Positions 17,351 through 25,983 of a DNA stretch of 64,000 nt are shown in pieces. Under the pieces are notes generated by a model, which saw nothing but the letters and a program-made list of their open reading frames with translations, was not told where the DNA came from and did not search any database. The DNA lies in contig RDXX01000011.1 in assembly GCA_004292955.1 (NCBI GenBank), positions 109,336 to 173,335 on the forward strand, given 5' to 3'. Both the position numbers and the translations under genes were made by a program. This DNA is from Oscillatoriales cyanobacterium. Lineage in GTDB: Bacteria > Cyanobacteriota > Cyanobacteriia > Cyanobacteriales > Microcoleaceae. Positions within the stretch are counted from its first letter, which is position 1. Each line of letters opens with the position of its first letter.

Positions 17351-18475
17351 ATGTCAGAGAATCAAAATGAACCCAGAGAATACGATGCTGTCCGTGGCGG
17401 ACAAAATTCAATTCCTGTCAATGCCGCGGTACTCGGAGGCATACCCGGTGTTAAAAGCCGCTTAGCCTCACCCATTGTCGAAGTGAAAATCGCCGCACTC
17501 TCCGAAGCACTGAAATATGGAGAAGCAGGCTTAGATGTGATAGTGCAAGCCTTGCGCGAGGAATCAATGCAGGTGAAATTTGCTGCCTATTCACTCCTGA
17601 AAGATAGAGATGACTTAAAGATAAAACCGCAGTTTCAAGACTATCTCCCTACATTTGAATTTGATGTCATCACAGTCGATGATAAAGGAAAAGAAAACAG
17701 TCGCATCAAGTCCTTTGCTCATTACTTCAGAGAAGACTTAGGTAATGGAGTTGTACTAGAAATGGTTTACATTCCTGGCGGCACATTTATGATGGGTTCG
17801 CCAGCAACAGAATCAGGTATATACGATCGCGAAAGTCCGCACCATCAAGTAACAGTACCCGCTTTTTATGCAGGAAAATACCCCATCACCCAAGCACAGT
17901 GGCAAGCAGTGATGGGAAATAACCCATCGCACTTTAGAGGTGAGAAACTGCCTGTAGAAACTTTAGGCTGGGATAAGGCTGTAGCATTCTGCCGGAAAAT
18001 TTCTGAAAAAACAGGCAAGATTTATCGCTTACTTTCGGAATCTGAATGGGAATATGCTTGTCGCGCCGGAACTGCAACACCTTTCTATTTTGGCGAGACA
18101 ATTACCACGGATTTAGTTAATTATAATGGGAATTTTCCCTTCGGTGCAGCACCGACGGGACGTTACCGCGAACAAACAATGGATGTGGGGAGTTTTCCCC
18201 CCAATCCCTTTGGACTTTATGATATGCACGGTCAGGTTTGCGAATGGTGCAGCGATAAGTGGCACATTAACTATGACGGCGCACCGATTGACGGAAGTTC
18301 TTGGGAAACTGGAACAAGTAATTGCCGAGTGCTGCGTGGTGGTTCGTGGTACAACTATGCGGTGTATTGCCGTGCTGCCCGCCGCGACTGGATCCCTGCG
18401 GGCCACTCGTACAGGTGCAGGGGTTTTCGTGTAGCGGTAGCTTTGACTGTCCCTTCCTCCCTGTCTTCCCTGTGA
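17351..18475 (+). CDS. FGE-sulfatase (SUMF1/C-type-lectin-fold) protein with N-terminal HEAT-like region
   Basis: 374 residues. Residues 30-95 look like two HEAT-type helical repeats (SPIVEVKIAALSEALKYG…, ESMQVKFAAYSLLKD). From about 137 the FGE domain runs through MVYIPGGTFMMGSP, YPITQAQWQAVMGNNPS, LPVETLGWDKAVAFC, LLSESEWEYACRAGT, NPFGLYDMHGQVCEWCSDKW and RVLRGGSW to RGFRVA. The catalytic cysteines of true formylglycine-generating enzymes cannot be confirmed. The 25 codons between RGGSW and RGFRVA (18350-18424) resemble a diversity-generating-retroelement variable region. Repeats on both sides suggest an inserted cassette. ATG at 17351. Confidence 0.85.
   Translation: MSENQNEPREYDAVRGGQNSIPVNAAVLGGIPGVKSRLASPIVEVKIAALSEALKYGEAGLDVIVQALREESMQVKFAAYSLLKDRDDLKIKPQFQDYLPTFEFDVITVDDKGKENSRIKSFAHYFREDLGNGVVLEMVYIPGGTFMMGSPATESGIYDRESPHHQVTVPAFYAGKYPITQAQWQAVMGNNPSHFRGEKLPVETLGWDKAVAFCRKISEKTGKIYRLLSESEWEYACRAGTATPFYFGETITTDLVNYNGNFPFGAAPTGRYREQTMDVGSFPPNPFGLYDMHGQVCEWCSDKWHINYDGAPIDGSSWETGTSNCRVLRGGSWYNYAVYCRAARRDWIPAGHSYRCRGFRVAVALTVPSSLSSL
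18350..18424 (+). other. Candidate hypervariable segment of the first FGE gene
   Basis: The skeleton AVxCR, AG and RGFRVA is shared with the second FGE gene (38391-38456), while the residues between differ (YNY, Y, AAR, DWIP, HSYRC against KCH, N, SAY, SGNR, DDD). Many differing codons (TAC, TAT, CAC, AAC) could come from AAC/AAT by changes at adenines only, as retroelement mutagenesis makes. No reverse transcriptase or template repeat is seen in this window. Confidence 0.45.
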
Positions 18476-18499
18476 GGACTCTTCTCTACTCTCTAGATA

Positions 18500-18560
18500 G
18501 TAGGGTGCGTCGCCATCTGCAATTTGCAAATCAAATCGACAATCTCACAGCGACGCACCG
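18500..18560. repeat. ~63-bp palindromic repeat, copy 2
   Basis: GTAGGGTGCGTCGC at the left and AATCTCACAGCGACGCACC at the right, 25 bp after the FGE stop codon. Together with copy 1 it brackets the FGE gene. Confidence 0.8.
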
Positions 18561-18621
18561 CCAGAATCAGATACGCCTTCTGATATCATGTCTGGTCGAT
18601 TACCATAACAAAAAACGGTTT

Positions 18622-18671
18622 GTAGTGCGGACTTCAGTCCGCAATATTGAGCGGACTTCAGTCCGCACTAC
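18622..18671. repeat. Palindromic repeat of the GTAGTGCGGACTTCAGTCCGC type
   Basis: Two self-complementary GCGGACTTCAGTCCGC cores flank AATATTGA, and the outer GTAGT and ACTAC also pair. Related units form a cluster at 21155-21321. Nothing else recognisable fills 18476-18767. Confidence 0.8.
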
Positions 18672-18767
18672 GAACGAATCTTGCTGCGGTCAATTGATGG
18701 GACACGATATCAATTAAAACGGGGAAGTAAAGATTGTGGCAAAAACCCGGTTTCTGATTTTAGGCAT

Positions 18768-18826
18768 TATATGGTCGCACGGATTCCCATGATGATATAA
18801 TATGTCAATCCTGCAAAAAAGTCAAG
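18768..18826 (-). promoter_or_regulatory. 59-bp promoter-like repeat, copy 2 (inverted)
   Basis: Read on the minus strand it has TTGACT, a 17-bp spacer and TATTAT, then CATGGGAATCCGTG and CCATATA. It faces copy 1 across the FGE gene and would transcribe antisense into that gene's 3' end, past a T-rich hairpin (AAAACCCGGTTT type) near 18740-18760. Confidence 0.7.
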
Positions 18827-18959
18827 TAAAATAAGTACGATCGCCCGCCAAGATTTTGAGACAGTCAAGAATGCAAGTATCAGATTAGATATAAGTTGGC
18901 GATTGAGTTAGCCGGCGCTCAAGCCCCTGTAAAAACTTATTAAATGAGGACTAATAAAT

Positions 18960-19370
18960 ATGATTTTAGGTTTCGATCCGGGGAAAGACAAGTGCGGCAT
19001 CGCCGTGATGGGTAGAGATAAGAACATCTGCTACCATCAAGTAGTGCTGTCCGACGAAGCAATATCTACCATTCAATCACTGTGCAAACAGTTTCCCATT
19101 GAGTTATTAGTCATGGGAGACCAAACAACTTCCAAAAGTTGGAAACAAAAACTGACGCAGAGTTTGTCGCCCTTTATAAAAATTGTGCAGATTGACGAGA
19201 GGTTCAGCAGTCTAGAAGCGAAGGATCGTTACTGGGAAATGTACCCTGCGACGGGACTTTCTCGCTTGATTCCCCAGGGAATGCGGACTCCGCCGCGGCC
19301 TGTAGATGATATTGTGGCGATCGTCCTAATTGAAAGATATTTAAACAAGCAGTTGACATTTGACAGTTGA
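18960..19370 (+). CDS. YqgF/RuvX-like RNase H-fold nuclease
   Basis: 136 residues with the YqgF RNase-H-fold layout. The first acidic motif is MILGFDPGKDKCGIAVM (Asp6), then LLVMGDQTTSKSW, then the acidic IDERFSSLEAKDRYWE, and finally RPVDDIVAIVLIERYL with the last catalytic Asp. Relatives are proposed to trim the 5' end of 16S rRNA precursors; this cyanobacterial variant is more divergent than standard RuvX, so the role is by family only. ATG at 18960. It probably adjoined the DUF3084 gene before the FGE cassette entered. Confidence 0.8.
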   Translation: MILGFDPGKDKCGIAVMGRDKNICYHQVVLSDEAISTIQSLCKQFPIELLVMGDQTTSKSWKQKLTQSLSPFIKIVQIDERFSSLEAKDRYWEMYPATGLSRLIPQGMRTPPRPVDDIVAIVLIERYLNKQLTFDS

Positions 19371-19449
19371 CAGCGAGGTTTTTAAGCAAGTTCTAAAAAC
19401 TTTGGGTTTAGTGCGAAATCCTATTTTTTACTGAATAAGTGAAATCTAG

Positions 19450-20049
19450 CTAAGTCTGTTGAACCATCCAAACCAAGAATCCTAAAATGGTTTCCACGGG
19501 AAGCAGCGGATAATCGGTAAGATCGATCGCCACAGTTGTTCCTGAAAGCTTGAGAAAGCGCCATTGAGTGCCGCTGCTGATACAACCGTAGATAGTTGCG
19601 ATCGGGTGTTCTGCTGCTTCGTTAAAGCGCTGTGCTGCTACCATTTCAGCAATACATTGACCGATCCCTTCGTTCAAATCGGCTTTTTTTGCTTCCACAA
19701 CTACGATCGCAGGTGCTTCAACGGTAAGCTGTTCGGGCGATCGGCTAATTAAAAAATCGACGTATCCGGTAAGATCGCAACTGGGGTCAACATTAAATTC
19801 CCGTCCCGAAAATAAACTGATTTGGCGGTTCATCAAGCGCCGGACTTCTTGCAAAACTGGGTAGACAAGGGCTTCCGATCTCGCTTTTTCGGAACCAACT
19901 GCGATCGTCCAAGGCAAATCTTCTAATTCGCTAGTCAATCTCGGACTGGGATTAATTGATTCCACCTCAGGAAAAAACCGAGTGCCCTCCACGATAGTTA
20001 ACTGAAAGTCTTTTTTAGCTTTAGTAATTGTGAATTGACTGTAAGGCAT
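19450..20049 (-). CDS. Predicted PD-(D/E)XK-type protein, unknown role
   Basis: 199 residues. The segment DLTGYVDFLISR…APAIVVVEAKKADLNEGIGQCIAEM (about 93-140) has the nuclease pattern Asp…Glu-x-Lys followed by an amphipathic helix with Gln. It resembles the N-terminal nuclease-like part of type I restriction HsdR-type proteins and many cyanobacterial orphans. There is no helicase or methylase gene next door. The neighbour upstream on the same strand is an Rpn-like PD-(D/E)XK protein, so two nuclease-fold genes lie together. ATG at 20049. Confidence 0.6.
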   Translation of the reverse strand: MPYSQFTITKAKKDFQLTIVEGTRFFPEVESINPSPRLTSELEDLPWTIAVGSEKARSEALVYPVLQEVRRLMNRQISLFSGREFNVDPSCDLTGYVDFLISRSPEQLTVEAPAIVVVEAKKADLNEGIGQCIAEMVAAQRFNEAAEHPIATIYGCISSGTQWRFLKLSGTTVAIDLTDYPLLPVETILGFLVWMVQQT

Positions 20050-20120
20050 AATGTGCGATCGCTCTTTATGAAATTGAAAATGCTATAGACAAGATACGCA
20101 AGGCGCACTCTGACTTTTTA

Positions 20121-21095
20121 CTATCGATCGCCCATTTCCTGCAACCAACTCACCAAATCTTCCGCGCTATTGAAATCAAGCACAGCTTCTGTCAAAGTAT
20201 CGATTCGATCGCTAGATAACTGTGCAATTCTAGATTTAATTGACTCATCCAAAGTTTCCAGCTTTCGTTCCAGCAAACGAATCGCACTATTAATTTGACG
20301 CTGCAAGCCCTGCTGCAAGCCCTGCTGCAAGCCCTGCTGCAAGCCCTGCTGCAAGCCCTGCTGCACACCCCTTTCTAATCCTGTTTCTAAACTTTCTTCT
20401 CTCGAACGTTGCTGATCTTGCATATAAAATACCTGTGCTTCCAATTGATCTAATTCTTTGCGGCTGAGGTTCACGGTATTAGCAATACCAAAAGCTTGCT
20501 GAATCGGTGCAGTTGTTTCCAGCGATTCTGGAACCATGTCCAAATTTGGTGCTTCTCTAATAAAATAAATCCACTTGTCAGCTAGAGATTCTAACTCATC
20601 AACAGACTTATTAAATTTTGGTAACTCCACAAAAATTAGCGTCATTGTCGGACAGATATAATCAAAGTGTTCTTCCTCTTCTTTAAAAGAAAAACGCGAA
20701 ATAATTTTATTGGTGTTTTCAAACAAAATAAAATCCGTAATTGTGATGGCAATTACCGGGTCTAAATTTAAGTACCCCTTGCCCCGCGTGAGTTGATTTC
20801 CGTAAGCTTTCGCTGCATTGTAGGCAATTCGTTTTTCAAAAGCTTTAACATTCAAAACTTGCATTTCGATAATCACGATCGTCCCGTTATCTAGGGTTGC
20901 TTTGACATCTAAATACGAGTCTTTCAATCCCACAACTTCTCCGGCTTGATACGGATCGATCATTTGTAAATCTTGAATTGTGGGATTGCCTTGATAAATC
21001 AGACCGTTGAGAAAGCTAATCAGAATAGGTTTACTTTCTGCGGAAGCAAATATTCTTTTAAATGCAAAATCCGTTCTGGGGTCGATAAAAGTCAT
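20121..21095 (-). CDS. Rpn-family (recombination-promoting) PD-(D/E)XK nuclease / transposase-like protein
   Basis: 324 residues. It opens MTFIDPRTDFAFKRIFAS, the family hallmark, then FLNGLIY, and the nuclease core LDVKATLDNGTIVIIEMQVLNVKAFEKRIAYNAAKAY (Asp…Glu-x-Gln). A Gln/Gly/Leu tandem tract near residues 245-265 is encoded by five perfect 12-bp units at 20301-20360. Family members such as E. coli RpnA promote recombination and cut DNA. The tandem tract makes the length likely to vary between strains without frameshift, since the unit is four codons. ATG at 21095. Confidence 0.85.
   Translation of the reverse strand: MTFIDPRTDFAFKRIFASAESKPILISFLNGLIYQGNPTIQDLQMIDPYQAGEVVGLKDSYLDVKATLDNGTIVIIEMQVLNVKAFEKRIAYNAAKAYGNQLTRGKGYLNLDPVIAITITDFILFENTNKIISRFSFKEEEEHFDYICPTMTLIFVELPKFNKSVDELESLADKWIYFIREAPNLDMVPESLETTAPIQQAFGIANTVNLSRKELDQLEAQVFYMQDQQRSREESLETGLERGVQQGLQQGLQQGLQQGLQQGLQRQINSAIRLLERKLETLDESIKSRIAQLSSDRIDTLTEAVLDFNSAEDLVSWLQEMGDR
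20301..20360 (-). repeat. Five in-frame 12-bp tandem repeats (QGLQ units)
   Basis: Unit CTGCAAGCCCTG on the plus strand, reading CAG GGC TTG CAG in the gene, repeated five times exactly and once partially. A protein repeat of the same composition at 50217-50264 uses different codons. Confidence 0.95.
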
Positions 21096-21154
21096 GATGT
21101 TTATCTCCTATTTATGATTCTGTTTTCCAAGTGTTGACAATGTGAAAAAAATTA

Positions 21155-21321
21155 GGTTCGTAGTAAGGACTTTAGTCCGGTTTGTTTTAATTTCGGAAGG
21201 ACTGAAGTCCTCACTACGAACCTTCTTGAAGGACTAAAGTCCTCACTACGAACCTTTTTGTCGTAAAGACTTTAGTCCGGCTTATCTTAATTTGGAAGGA
21301 CTGAAGTCCTCACTACAAACC
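21155..21321. repeat. Cluster of GTAGTGAGGACT(T/G)(A/C)AGTCC palindromes
   Basis: Four inverted GGACTnnAGTCC-type units with GTAGT/ACTAC ends, arranged as two head-to-head pairs between the Rpn gene and the radical SAM gene. The same family occurs at 18622-18671. Confidence 0.8.
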
Positions 21322-21327
21322 AGGAAA

Positions 21328-22917
21328 TCAACGAACAGCAGTTAACTGTTTGTCTTTGATTTCAACAGGTGCAGTCAAAGCTGCTTCCAAATCCGCACAG
21401 CCGAGTTTTTCCTCCAAAATCGCCATCACTTCGCGGCCGAAATCATTGGAATTTCGCTGCCAAGCTTCTAAACAAATTTGTCCGAAAAACGAGCCCAAAG
21501 GTTCGGGATTCCACAGCAGTTTGCGCGCTGTCCAAGGCATCAAACTCATCGGATCGTAACCGGGTTGCAGAATATCCTTTTTAAAGGCGTATTCTTCTAA
21601 AATTGTGTGCGGCTGCAACCCGATAAAGAAAATCGCTGGTTCTACTTTATCGACTCCGAAAATTCGCTCTAATTCTCGGTGGTAAGCAATAGTTTGCCGG
21701 ATGGTTTCAACGGTTTCGTCAATGACGTTGAATGAGTAATTTACCGAAACCACATCGTTGTAACCGGCGGCTTTTAAATCGCGGCAATTTTCCAAAACTA
21801 CTCGCAAGTTGTAGCCCATCCGCATTTTACGAACAAGTTCTTGGGAACCGCTGGTGATGCCGATTTCAAAGTAATTCATTCCCGTTTTTACCATCAAATC
21901 GCACAACTCGGGTGTGAGATTGTCCGCACGGATGTAAGCAGCCCAGTGGATGTCACTCATGCCGTCGGCGATGATTTTTTGCAATAATTCGATCGCATCA
22001 TCGATGAATTTGCGCGCCGGGATAAATTGAGCGTCGGTAAACCAGAAATTGCGGATACCTCGATCGTACAATTGGCGCATCTCCGCCACCACCTCATCCG
22101 CCGGATTGATCCGCACTTGCTTGCCTTCAATCACCGTATAGATGCAGTAACAGCAATTGTGAGGACAGCCGCGCTTGGTTTGGACTCCGAGGTAGAAGTC
22201 CATATCCTGTAGATAATAGGAAAATTCTGGCCAAATGCTCTCGATGTAGTTATAGTTGCAAGCAGTTTTCTCGATGTTGGCTGGCTTTTCGTGAATTAGT
22301 CGATCGCGCGGTACAGTTTCTCCTGCTACATAACACCTTTCCTGTGCCAAATCTTCGCCTTTAATCAACTTCTCCAGCAAAGCCTCGCCTTCGCCCACCG
22401 AAACCACAGTCCCGGCCGGCAAGCTGCGGCCCAACTGCTCGTAAAACACGCTCACAGCACCGCCACCGACGACTGCGCGCGCTTCCGGATGGTATTTCCG
22501 GGCCCGCTTCAATCCGCGCTTAAGCAGTCCCAGATTGCGCCAGAGTTCGGTGTAGTAAGACGTGGCCAAACGCAATCCTCCGAGAGCTCCCCGGAACTTG
22601 GTTAGGGGATTTTTGGCGTAGTAAAACTCGAAGGCATTTTGCAGCGGATTTCCGCCTCTACCGCCCACGGGCGCGTAAATTTGAATGTCCCGCCAAGAGA
22701 AAACTAACAGCGTTGGCCTAAACTCATCTACGATCGCATCCAAACCTTTAGCGTAATCCAGCGGGGGCACCGCGCCTAAGTCGAAAATCCGCTGTTGGAC
22801 ATCGGGAAACAGCTTGTGCACGTGATCCGAAAGGTACACAACTCCGATCGGGAAAATGGGATTGCAAGGGAGGCGAACGTACAAAACTCGGTTTTCTCGG
22901 CTTTCCATGATTGCCAT
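21328..22917 (-). CDS. B12-binding-type radical SAM protein, cyanobacterial
   Basis: 529 residues. The N-terminal ~200 form a cobalamin-binding-like Rossmann region (VLYVRLPCNPIFPIGVVYLSDHV, then VVGGGAVSVF and VSVGEGEALLEKL). The radical SAM barrel starts at QTKRGCPHNCCYCIY, where CxxxCxxC binds the 4Fe-4S cluster, followed by FWFTDAQFIPARKF and YFEIGITSGSQELVRKMRMG. It matches in length and sequence what I remember as the 'photosystem II high light acclimation radical SAM protein', but this name is from memory. The substrate is unknown. ATG at 22917 or 22908. Confidence 0.8.
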   Translation of the reverse strand: MAIMESRENRVLYVRLPCNPIFPIGVVYLSDHVHKLFPDVQQRIFDLGAVPPLDYAKGLDAIVDEFRPTLLVFSWRDIQIYAPVGGRGGNPLQNAFEFYYAKNPLTKFRGALGGLRLATSYYTELWRNLGLLKRGLKRARKYHPEARAVVGGGAVSVFYEQLGRSLPAGTVVSVGEGEALLEKLIKGEDLAQERCYVAGETVPRDRLIHEKPANIEKTACNYNYIESIWPEFSYYLQDMDFYLGVQTKRGCPHNCCYCIYTVIEGKQVRINPADEVVAEMRQLYDRGIRNFWFTDAQFIPARKFIDDAIELLQKIIADGMSDIHWAAYIRADNLTPELCDLMVKTGMNYFEIGITSGSQELVRKMRMGYNLRVVLENCRDLKAAGYNDVVSVNYSFNVIDETVETIRQTIAYHRELERIFGVDKVEPAIFFIGLQPHTILEEYAFKKDILQPGYDPMSLMPWTARKLLWNPEPLGSFFGQICLEAWQRNSNDFGREVMAILEEKLGCADLEAALTAPVEIKDKQLTAVR

Positions 22918-23283
22918 ATCCTAATGTGGAACTTTTTTAACTATGTTTATATTCTTTTAATATAACTTTACATTCAATCTAATTTTCGCAATTTAATATT
23001 AAATATTCTTAAATTTTGCTAAGAGGCTTAAGGGTGAGCTGGTGGGTGTCGATGGGCGATCGCAGCAGAAAAAAGTTAAATTTTAAGCAAATACAGCGTA
23101 TATTGACCGAAAATCGCCGGAAAAAGTCAAAAATTTGGTATTTTTTTGGGTAAAGACAAGTATGAGGTGCGATCGGTCTCTCATCTGTTATTCAGTTGGT
23201 AGTCGGCTTTACAGTAGGCCGGGATCGCAAGATGTTAGCCTGAGAAGATAACTAAAACTTTTAGGCAAAGCCCCTCAGCATTT
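22918..23283. other. Divergent intergenic region without recognised elements
   Basis: 366 bp between the minus-strand radical SAM gene and the plus-strand DUF1830 gene. It is A/T-rich near the radical SAM start (22930-23020, with TTTAATAT-like boxes) and must hold both promoters, but no single site is clear. One HIP1 octamer (GGCGATCGCAG) occurs near 23055. Confidence 0.4.
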
Positions 23284-23673
23284 ATGGCTCAAATTCTTGA
23301 CCCAGTACCCTCAGACGCCGACAGCAAAATTCTCTGCTGCTACGTCAACGCCACGAGTCAAATTCAGATTGCTCGCATCTGCAACATTCCTAACTGGTAT
23401 TTTGAACGAGTGGTGTTTCCCGGACAGCGTTTAGTCTTTGAAGCGATGCGGGCCGCAGCATTGGAAATTCACACCGGGATGATGGCCAGTGCAATTTTGT
23501 CGGATAAAATTCCTTGCGATCGCTTGCAGATTAACGAAGGCCCTTATTCAAGCGTCAATCCTAGCAGATCCCGAGGCAAAGCTCAGGGCGATCGCGCCAT
23601 GATGGCCGGCCGCCCCAAATCCCGAGAAATCTCAGAACCTTTGACAGTACCCGCATTAACAGCCGTTGATTAA
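23284..23673 (+). CDS. DUF1830 protein (cyanobacterial)
   Basis: 129 residues. The core SKILCCYVNATSQIQIARICNIPNWYFERVVFPGQRLVFEA (about 14-53) is the DUF1830 signature, followed by SDKIPCDRLQINEG. The remaining ~40 residues are polar and basic and look disordered. The function is unknown; the family is small and essentially cyanobacterial. ATG at 23284 with no strong Shine-Dalgarno site. Confidence 0.8.
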   Translation: MAQILDPVPSDADSKILCCYVNATSQIQIARICNIPNWYFERVVFPGQRLVFEAMRAAALEIHTGMMASAILSDKIPCDRLQINEGPYSSVNPSRSRGKAQGDRAMMAGRPKSREISEPLTVPALTAVD

Positions 23674-23853
23674 TATAAGTTGTGAGTTTTGAGTTATAAA
23701 TTGTCCGTTAATTGATAACTGGGCACTCAAGATTCCAACTCCTGCAAATCGGTAAAAACTCAACAGTTAAAAATCAAAGTTTCTGAATAGAATTTTAGCT
23801 CGAAAGTCAACAGTGCAAATATAGTCATGTTTTGCATATTTGCCTGAGTATTT

Positions 23854-23918
23854 GTAGGGTGCGGATCCATCAACAATCCCTCCCATTTAATCGACTTTTC
23901 GAGTGGCGACGCACCTTA
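23854..23918. repeat. ~63-bp palindromic repeat, copy 3 (degenerate)
   Basis: GTAGGGTGCGGATCC… to …GTGGCGACGCACCTTA. The ends match the family; the middle differs. Confidence 0.65.
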
Positions 23919-23981
23919 TACCATTTCTTTCAAGTATTGGTACATAATTATTGAGTTTGTTTGCTCGACTATTCAAAAGTA

Positions 23982-24045
23982 TAGGTGCGTCGCTATTAGA
24001 CGAGCGATTTTTATTTGGGGATTTTTAATGGCGACGCACCCTACG
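23982..24045. repeat. ~63-bp palindromic repeat, copy 4
   Basis: AGGTGCGTCGC… to …GGCGACGCACCCTAC. With copy 3 it fills most of the 480-bp gap before the membrane-protein gene at 24156. Confidence 0.75.
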
Positions 24046-24106
24046 GCTCAAAACTTCATGAATATAGCCGATACCCGTGCTGCATCAATGATTTGATTCG
24101 GGTTCT

Positions 24107-24141
24107 GCAACTGTCAACTGTCAACTGTCCACTGTCCACTG
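24107..24141. repeat. Heptamer array, unit CAACTGT/CCACTGT
   Basis: Five tandem 7-bp units ending 14 bp before the ATG at 24156, so the array occupies the leader of that gene. Confidence 0.85.
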
Positions 24142-24155
24142 CTATAATTTCAGCC

Positions 24156-24740
24156 ATGTCAGCAGAACCGATCGCACTTTCGCCATCTTCCCCCCCAGTA
24201 TTTGAGCCGGCAGTATTCCGGCTTTCTCCGCTGATTAGAATCACGCTGTTGAGTTTGTACTTCGCCCTGAGTATTCCGTTACCGTTTCTGTCGGAGGTAA
24301 CGAAAGCACCCGTTCCGCCCGCTGCACTCTGGGTGGCAATTGCGATCGGCGCAGCGGGCCTTTACGGCGTGCTCAGCGAACGGGTAATCCTCACCGAGGA
24401 GGGGATTGAAGTTACCTATCCGAACTGGTTTCCGCGCGTGTTTCGCAGGGGTTGGGATCTTCCTTGGACTGAGGTAAAGGCTCTTAAACCTCGATCGACC
24501 GGTCAAGGAGGTTTAGTGTACTATTTTTTGAGTCATGCGGGTGAAGGTTATTTGTTGCCGATGCGGGTGGCTGGATTTGGTAAATTAGTGCGTTTGGTGG
24601 AAGCGAAAACGGGTATTGATACTAGAGATGTTCGCCCTTTGTCTCAACCTTGGATGTATCTTATTTTACTTTTATGTACGCTGCTGCTGCTGTTGGTGGA
24701 TGCGTGGACGATCGCAACGGCGATTAGCATAAAAAGTTAA
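24156..24740 (+). CDS. Membrane protein with PH-like domain, unknown function
   Basis: From ATG at 24156 it has 194 residues; the longer frame from 24015 reads through repeat sequence and is rejected. Two helices (ITLLSLYFALSIPLPFL and AALWVAIAIGAAGLYGVL) are followed by a soluble part VILTEEGIEVTYPNWFPRVFRRGWDLPWTEVKALKPR, typical of bacterial PH-like domains. A C-terminal helix (YLILLLCTLLLLLVDAWTIATAI) completes the protein. Nothing indicates a partner; neighbours are unrelated. Confidence 0.7.
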   Translation: MSAEPIALSPSSPPVFEPAVFRLSPLIRITLLSLYFALSIPLPFLSEVTKAPVPPAALWVAIAIGAAGLYGVLSERVILTEEGIEVTYPNWFPRVFRRGWDLPWTEVKALKPRSTGQGGLVYYFLSHAGEGYLLPMRVAGFGKLVRLVEAKTGIDTRDVRPLSQPWMYLILLLCTLLLLLVDAWTIATAISIKS

Positions 24741-24920
24741 GAATTTCAAGTAATAATTGGTAATCGGTAATTGCTAATCGGTCAGTCCTGGACGCAACCA
24801 TCAAAGAAATAGGGGCAACCACGAGTGGATTGCCTCTATAAAACGCTATATGTTGGTGTGTTATATGGCGTCATGCACCCTGCATGACTCGATTATGGAT
24901 CCTTTATTTCGAGCAGATCC

Positions 24921-25568
24921 CTAAACGCTAAAGAACGAGGAATTAGGCACATTGATCGTGTCTTGAATAACAGCAATCCGGTTTCCGTTTAACAGAATCT
25001 CCGTGTCAAATGCGCTGCCCCCCAGTTGAAGGTCACGATCCTTCCTTAGCGTGTACTGAGACAGACTGCCCTTAATCTGAATCTTGTCGCCCTCACCCGG
25101 TGCAAAACCTCGGATCAGCGCGAATTGGTTGGATGCAGTGTAGAAGGCAGTGGAGAAATTGCCAAGCACATAGGTATCTGCACCACCTCCACCAAGAAGA
25201 TCGTCAACTTGAGAACCAGATTGATTGCCGAAGCCATTCAAGGTGTCATTGCCCAATCCCCCCGTTAGGAAATCTGAGCCCGCCTCACCATTCAAGACAT
25301 CGTTGCCTTGGCCACCGCTCAACTGATCGTTGCCAGTACCACCGAAAAGTACGTCATTGCCACCATTACCCTGGACGTTATCATTTCCGTTTCCAGCAAA
25401 GATTGTGTCATTACCATCGCTCGGCAGGGCTGCACCACCGTTATCACCAAAGATGCGATCGTCTCCGTCAAGACCTTGAATGAAATCGTTTCCTCCAAGT
25501 CCCCTGATTGTATCAGCTTGTAAAGAGCCGATTAGATTGTTGTTGCCGCTGTTACCTATAATTTCCAT
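24921..25568 (-). CDS. RTX (hemolysin-type calcium-binding repeat) protein, short
   Basis: 215 residues. Residues 1-125 are GGxGxDxUx nonapeptides such as GNGNDNVQGNGGNDVLFGGTG and GGLGNDTLNGFG, which fold as a Ca2+-binding parallel beta-roll. The C-terminal ~85 residues (ADTYVLGNF…IRGFAPGEGDKIQIKGSLSQYTL…) form a conserved cap also seen in the RTX gene at 63245. There is no signal peptide, as expected for type I secretion substrates, and no T1SS genes nearby. ATG at 25568. Confidence 0.9.
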   Translation of the reverse strand: MEIIGNSGNNNLIGSLQADTIRGLGGNDFIQGLDGDDRIFGDNGGAALPSDGNDTIFAGNGNDNVQGNGGNDVLFGGTGNDQLSGGQGNDVLNGEAGSDFLTGGLGNDTLNGFGNQSGSQVDDLLGGGGADTYVLGNFSTAFYTASNQFALIRGFAPGEGDKIQIKGSLSQYTLRKDRDLQLGGSAFDTEILLNGNRIAVIQDTINVPNSSFFSV

Positions 25569-25780
25569 GTTGGGTTTCCTGTTTGTTGTTAATCCAGTGA
25601 TGTGTAGACCCTAACAAGGCATCGTCTACGCATCGTCCACAGCAGCGTGAATCGATCGTGAATTGGTAAAATTTTCTGGCTTTACTGTTTTGGCTACTAT
25701 GGAAAAGCTCAGCAATTTCATAACCGTAATTTTTTTGCTGAGGAATGAGAATTAAATAACTTACAAGCTTTATTATTCTT

Positions 25781-25833
25781 GTGGGATGGGCGTCCCGCCC
25801 GTTCTTTATGGACGGGCGGGACGCCCATCCCAC
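25781..25833. repeat. Perfect 22-bp inverted repeat
   Basis: GTGGGATGGGCGTCCCGCCCGT (first 20 bases at 25781-25800, arm to 25802) pairs exactly with 25812-25833 across a 9-nt loop. It lies upstream of the RTX gene. The GGGCGTCCCGCCC core suggests a mobile palindromic repeat rather than a terminator. Confidence 0.9.
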
Positions 25834-25910
25834 TTTCATTGTGTAAATTATTTAATTTGCGATCCTGAGTACCCCTGTGGGTACTTTCTCTGCTCCTGAA
25901 TCAATACATA

Positions 25911-25983
25911 CGACTTTTTATGACTTTTTATGGCTGGCATTGTCAGTGCATTGGTTTAACTTGGGTTTATCAGGTCAAACAAA
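25911..25983 (+). promoter_or_regulatory. Direct repeats GACTTTTTA plus TTAACTTGGG block, upstream of the BTAD gene
   Basis: GACTTTTTA occurs twice 10 bp apart (25912 and 25922) and is followed by TTTAACTTGGGT (from 25955) and AAACAAAC. The same set of elements precedes the RTX gene at 31254 (see 31042-31135). SARP/BTAD-type regulators are known to bind tandem direct repeats, so these may be operator sites. Confidence 0.4.
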
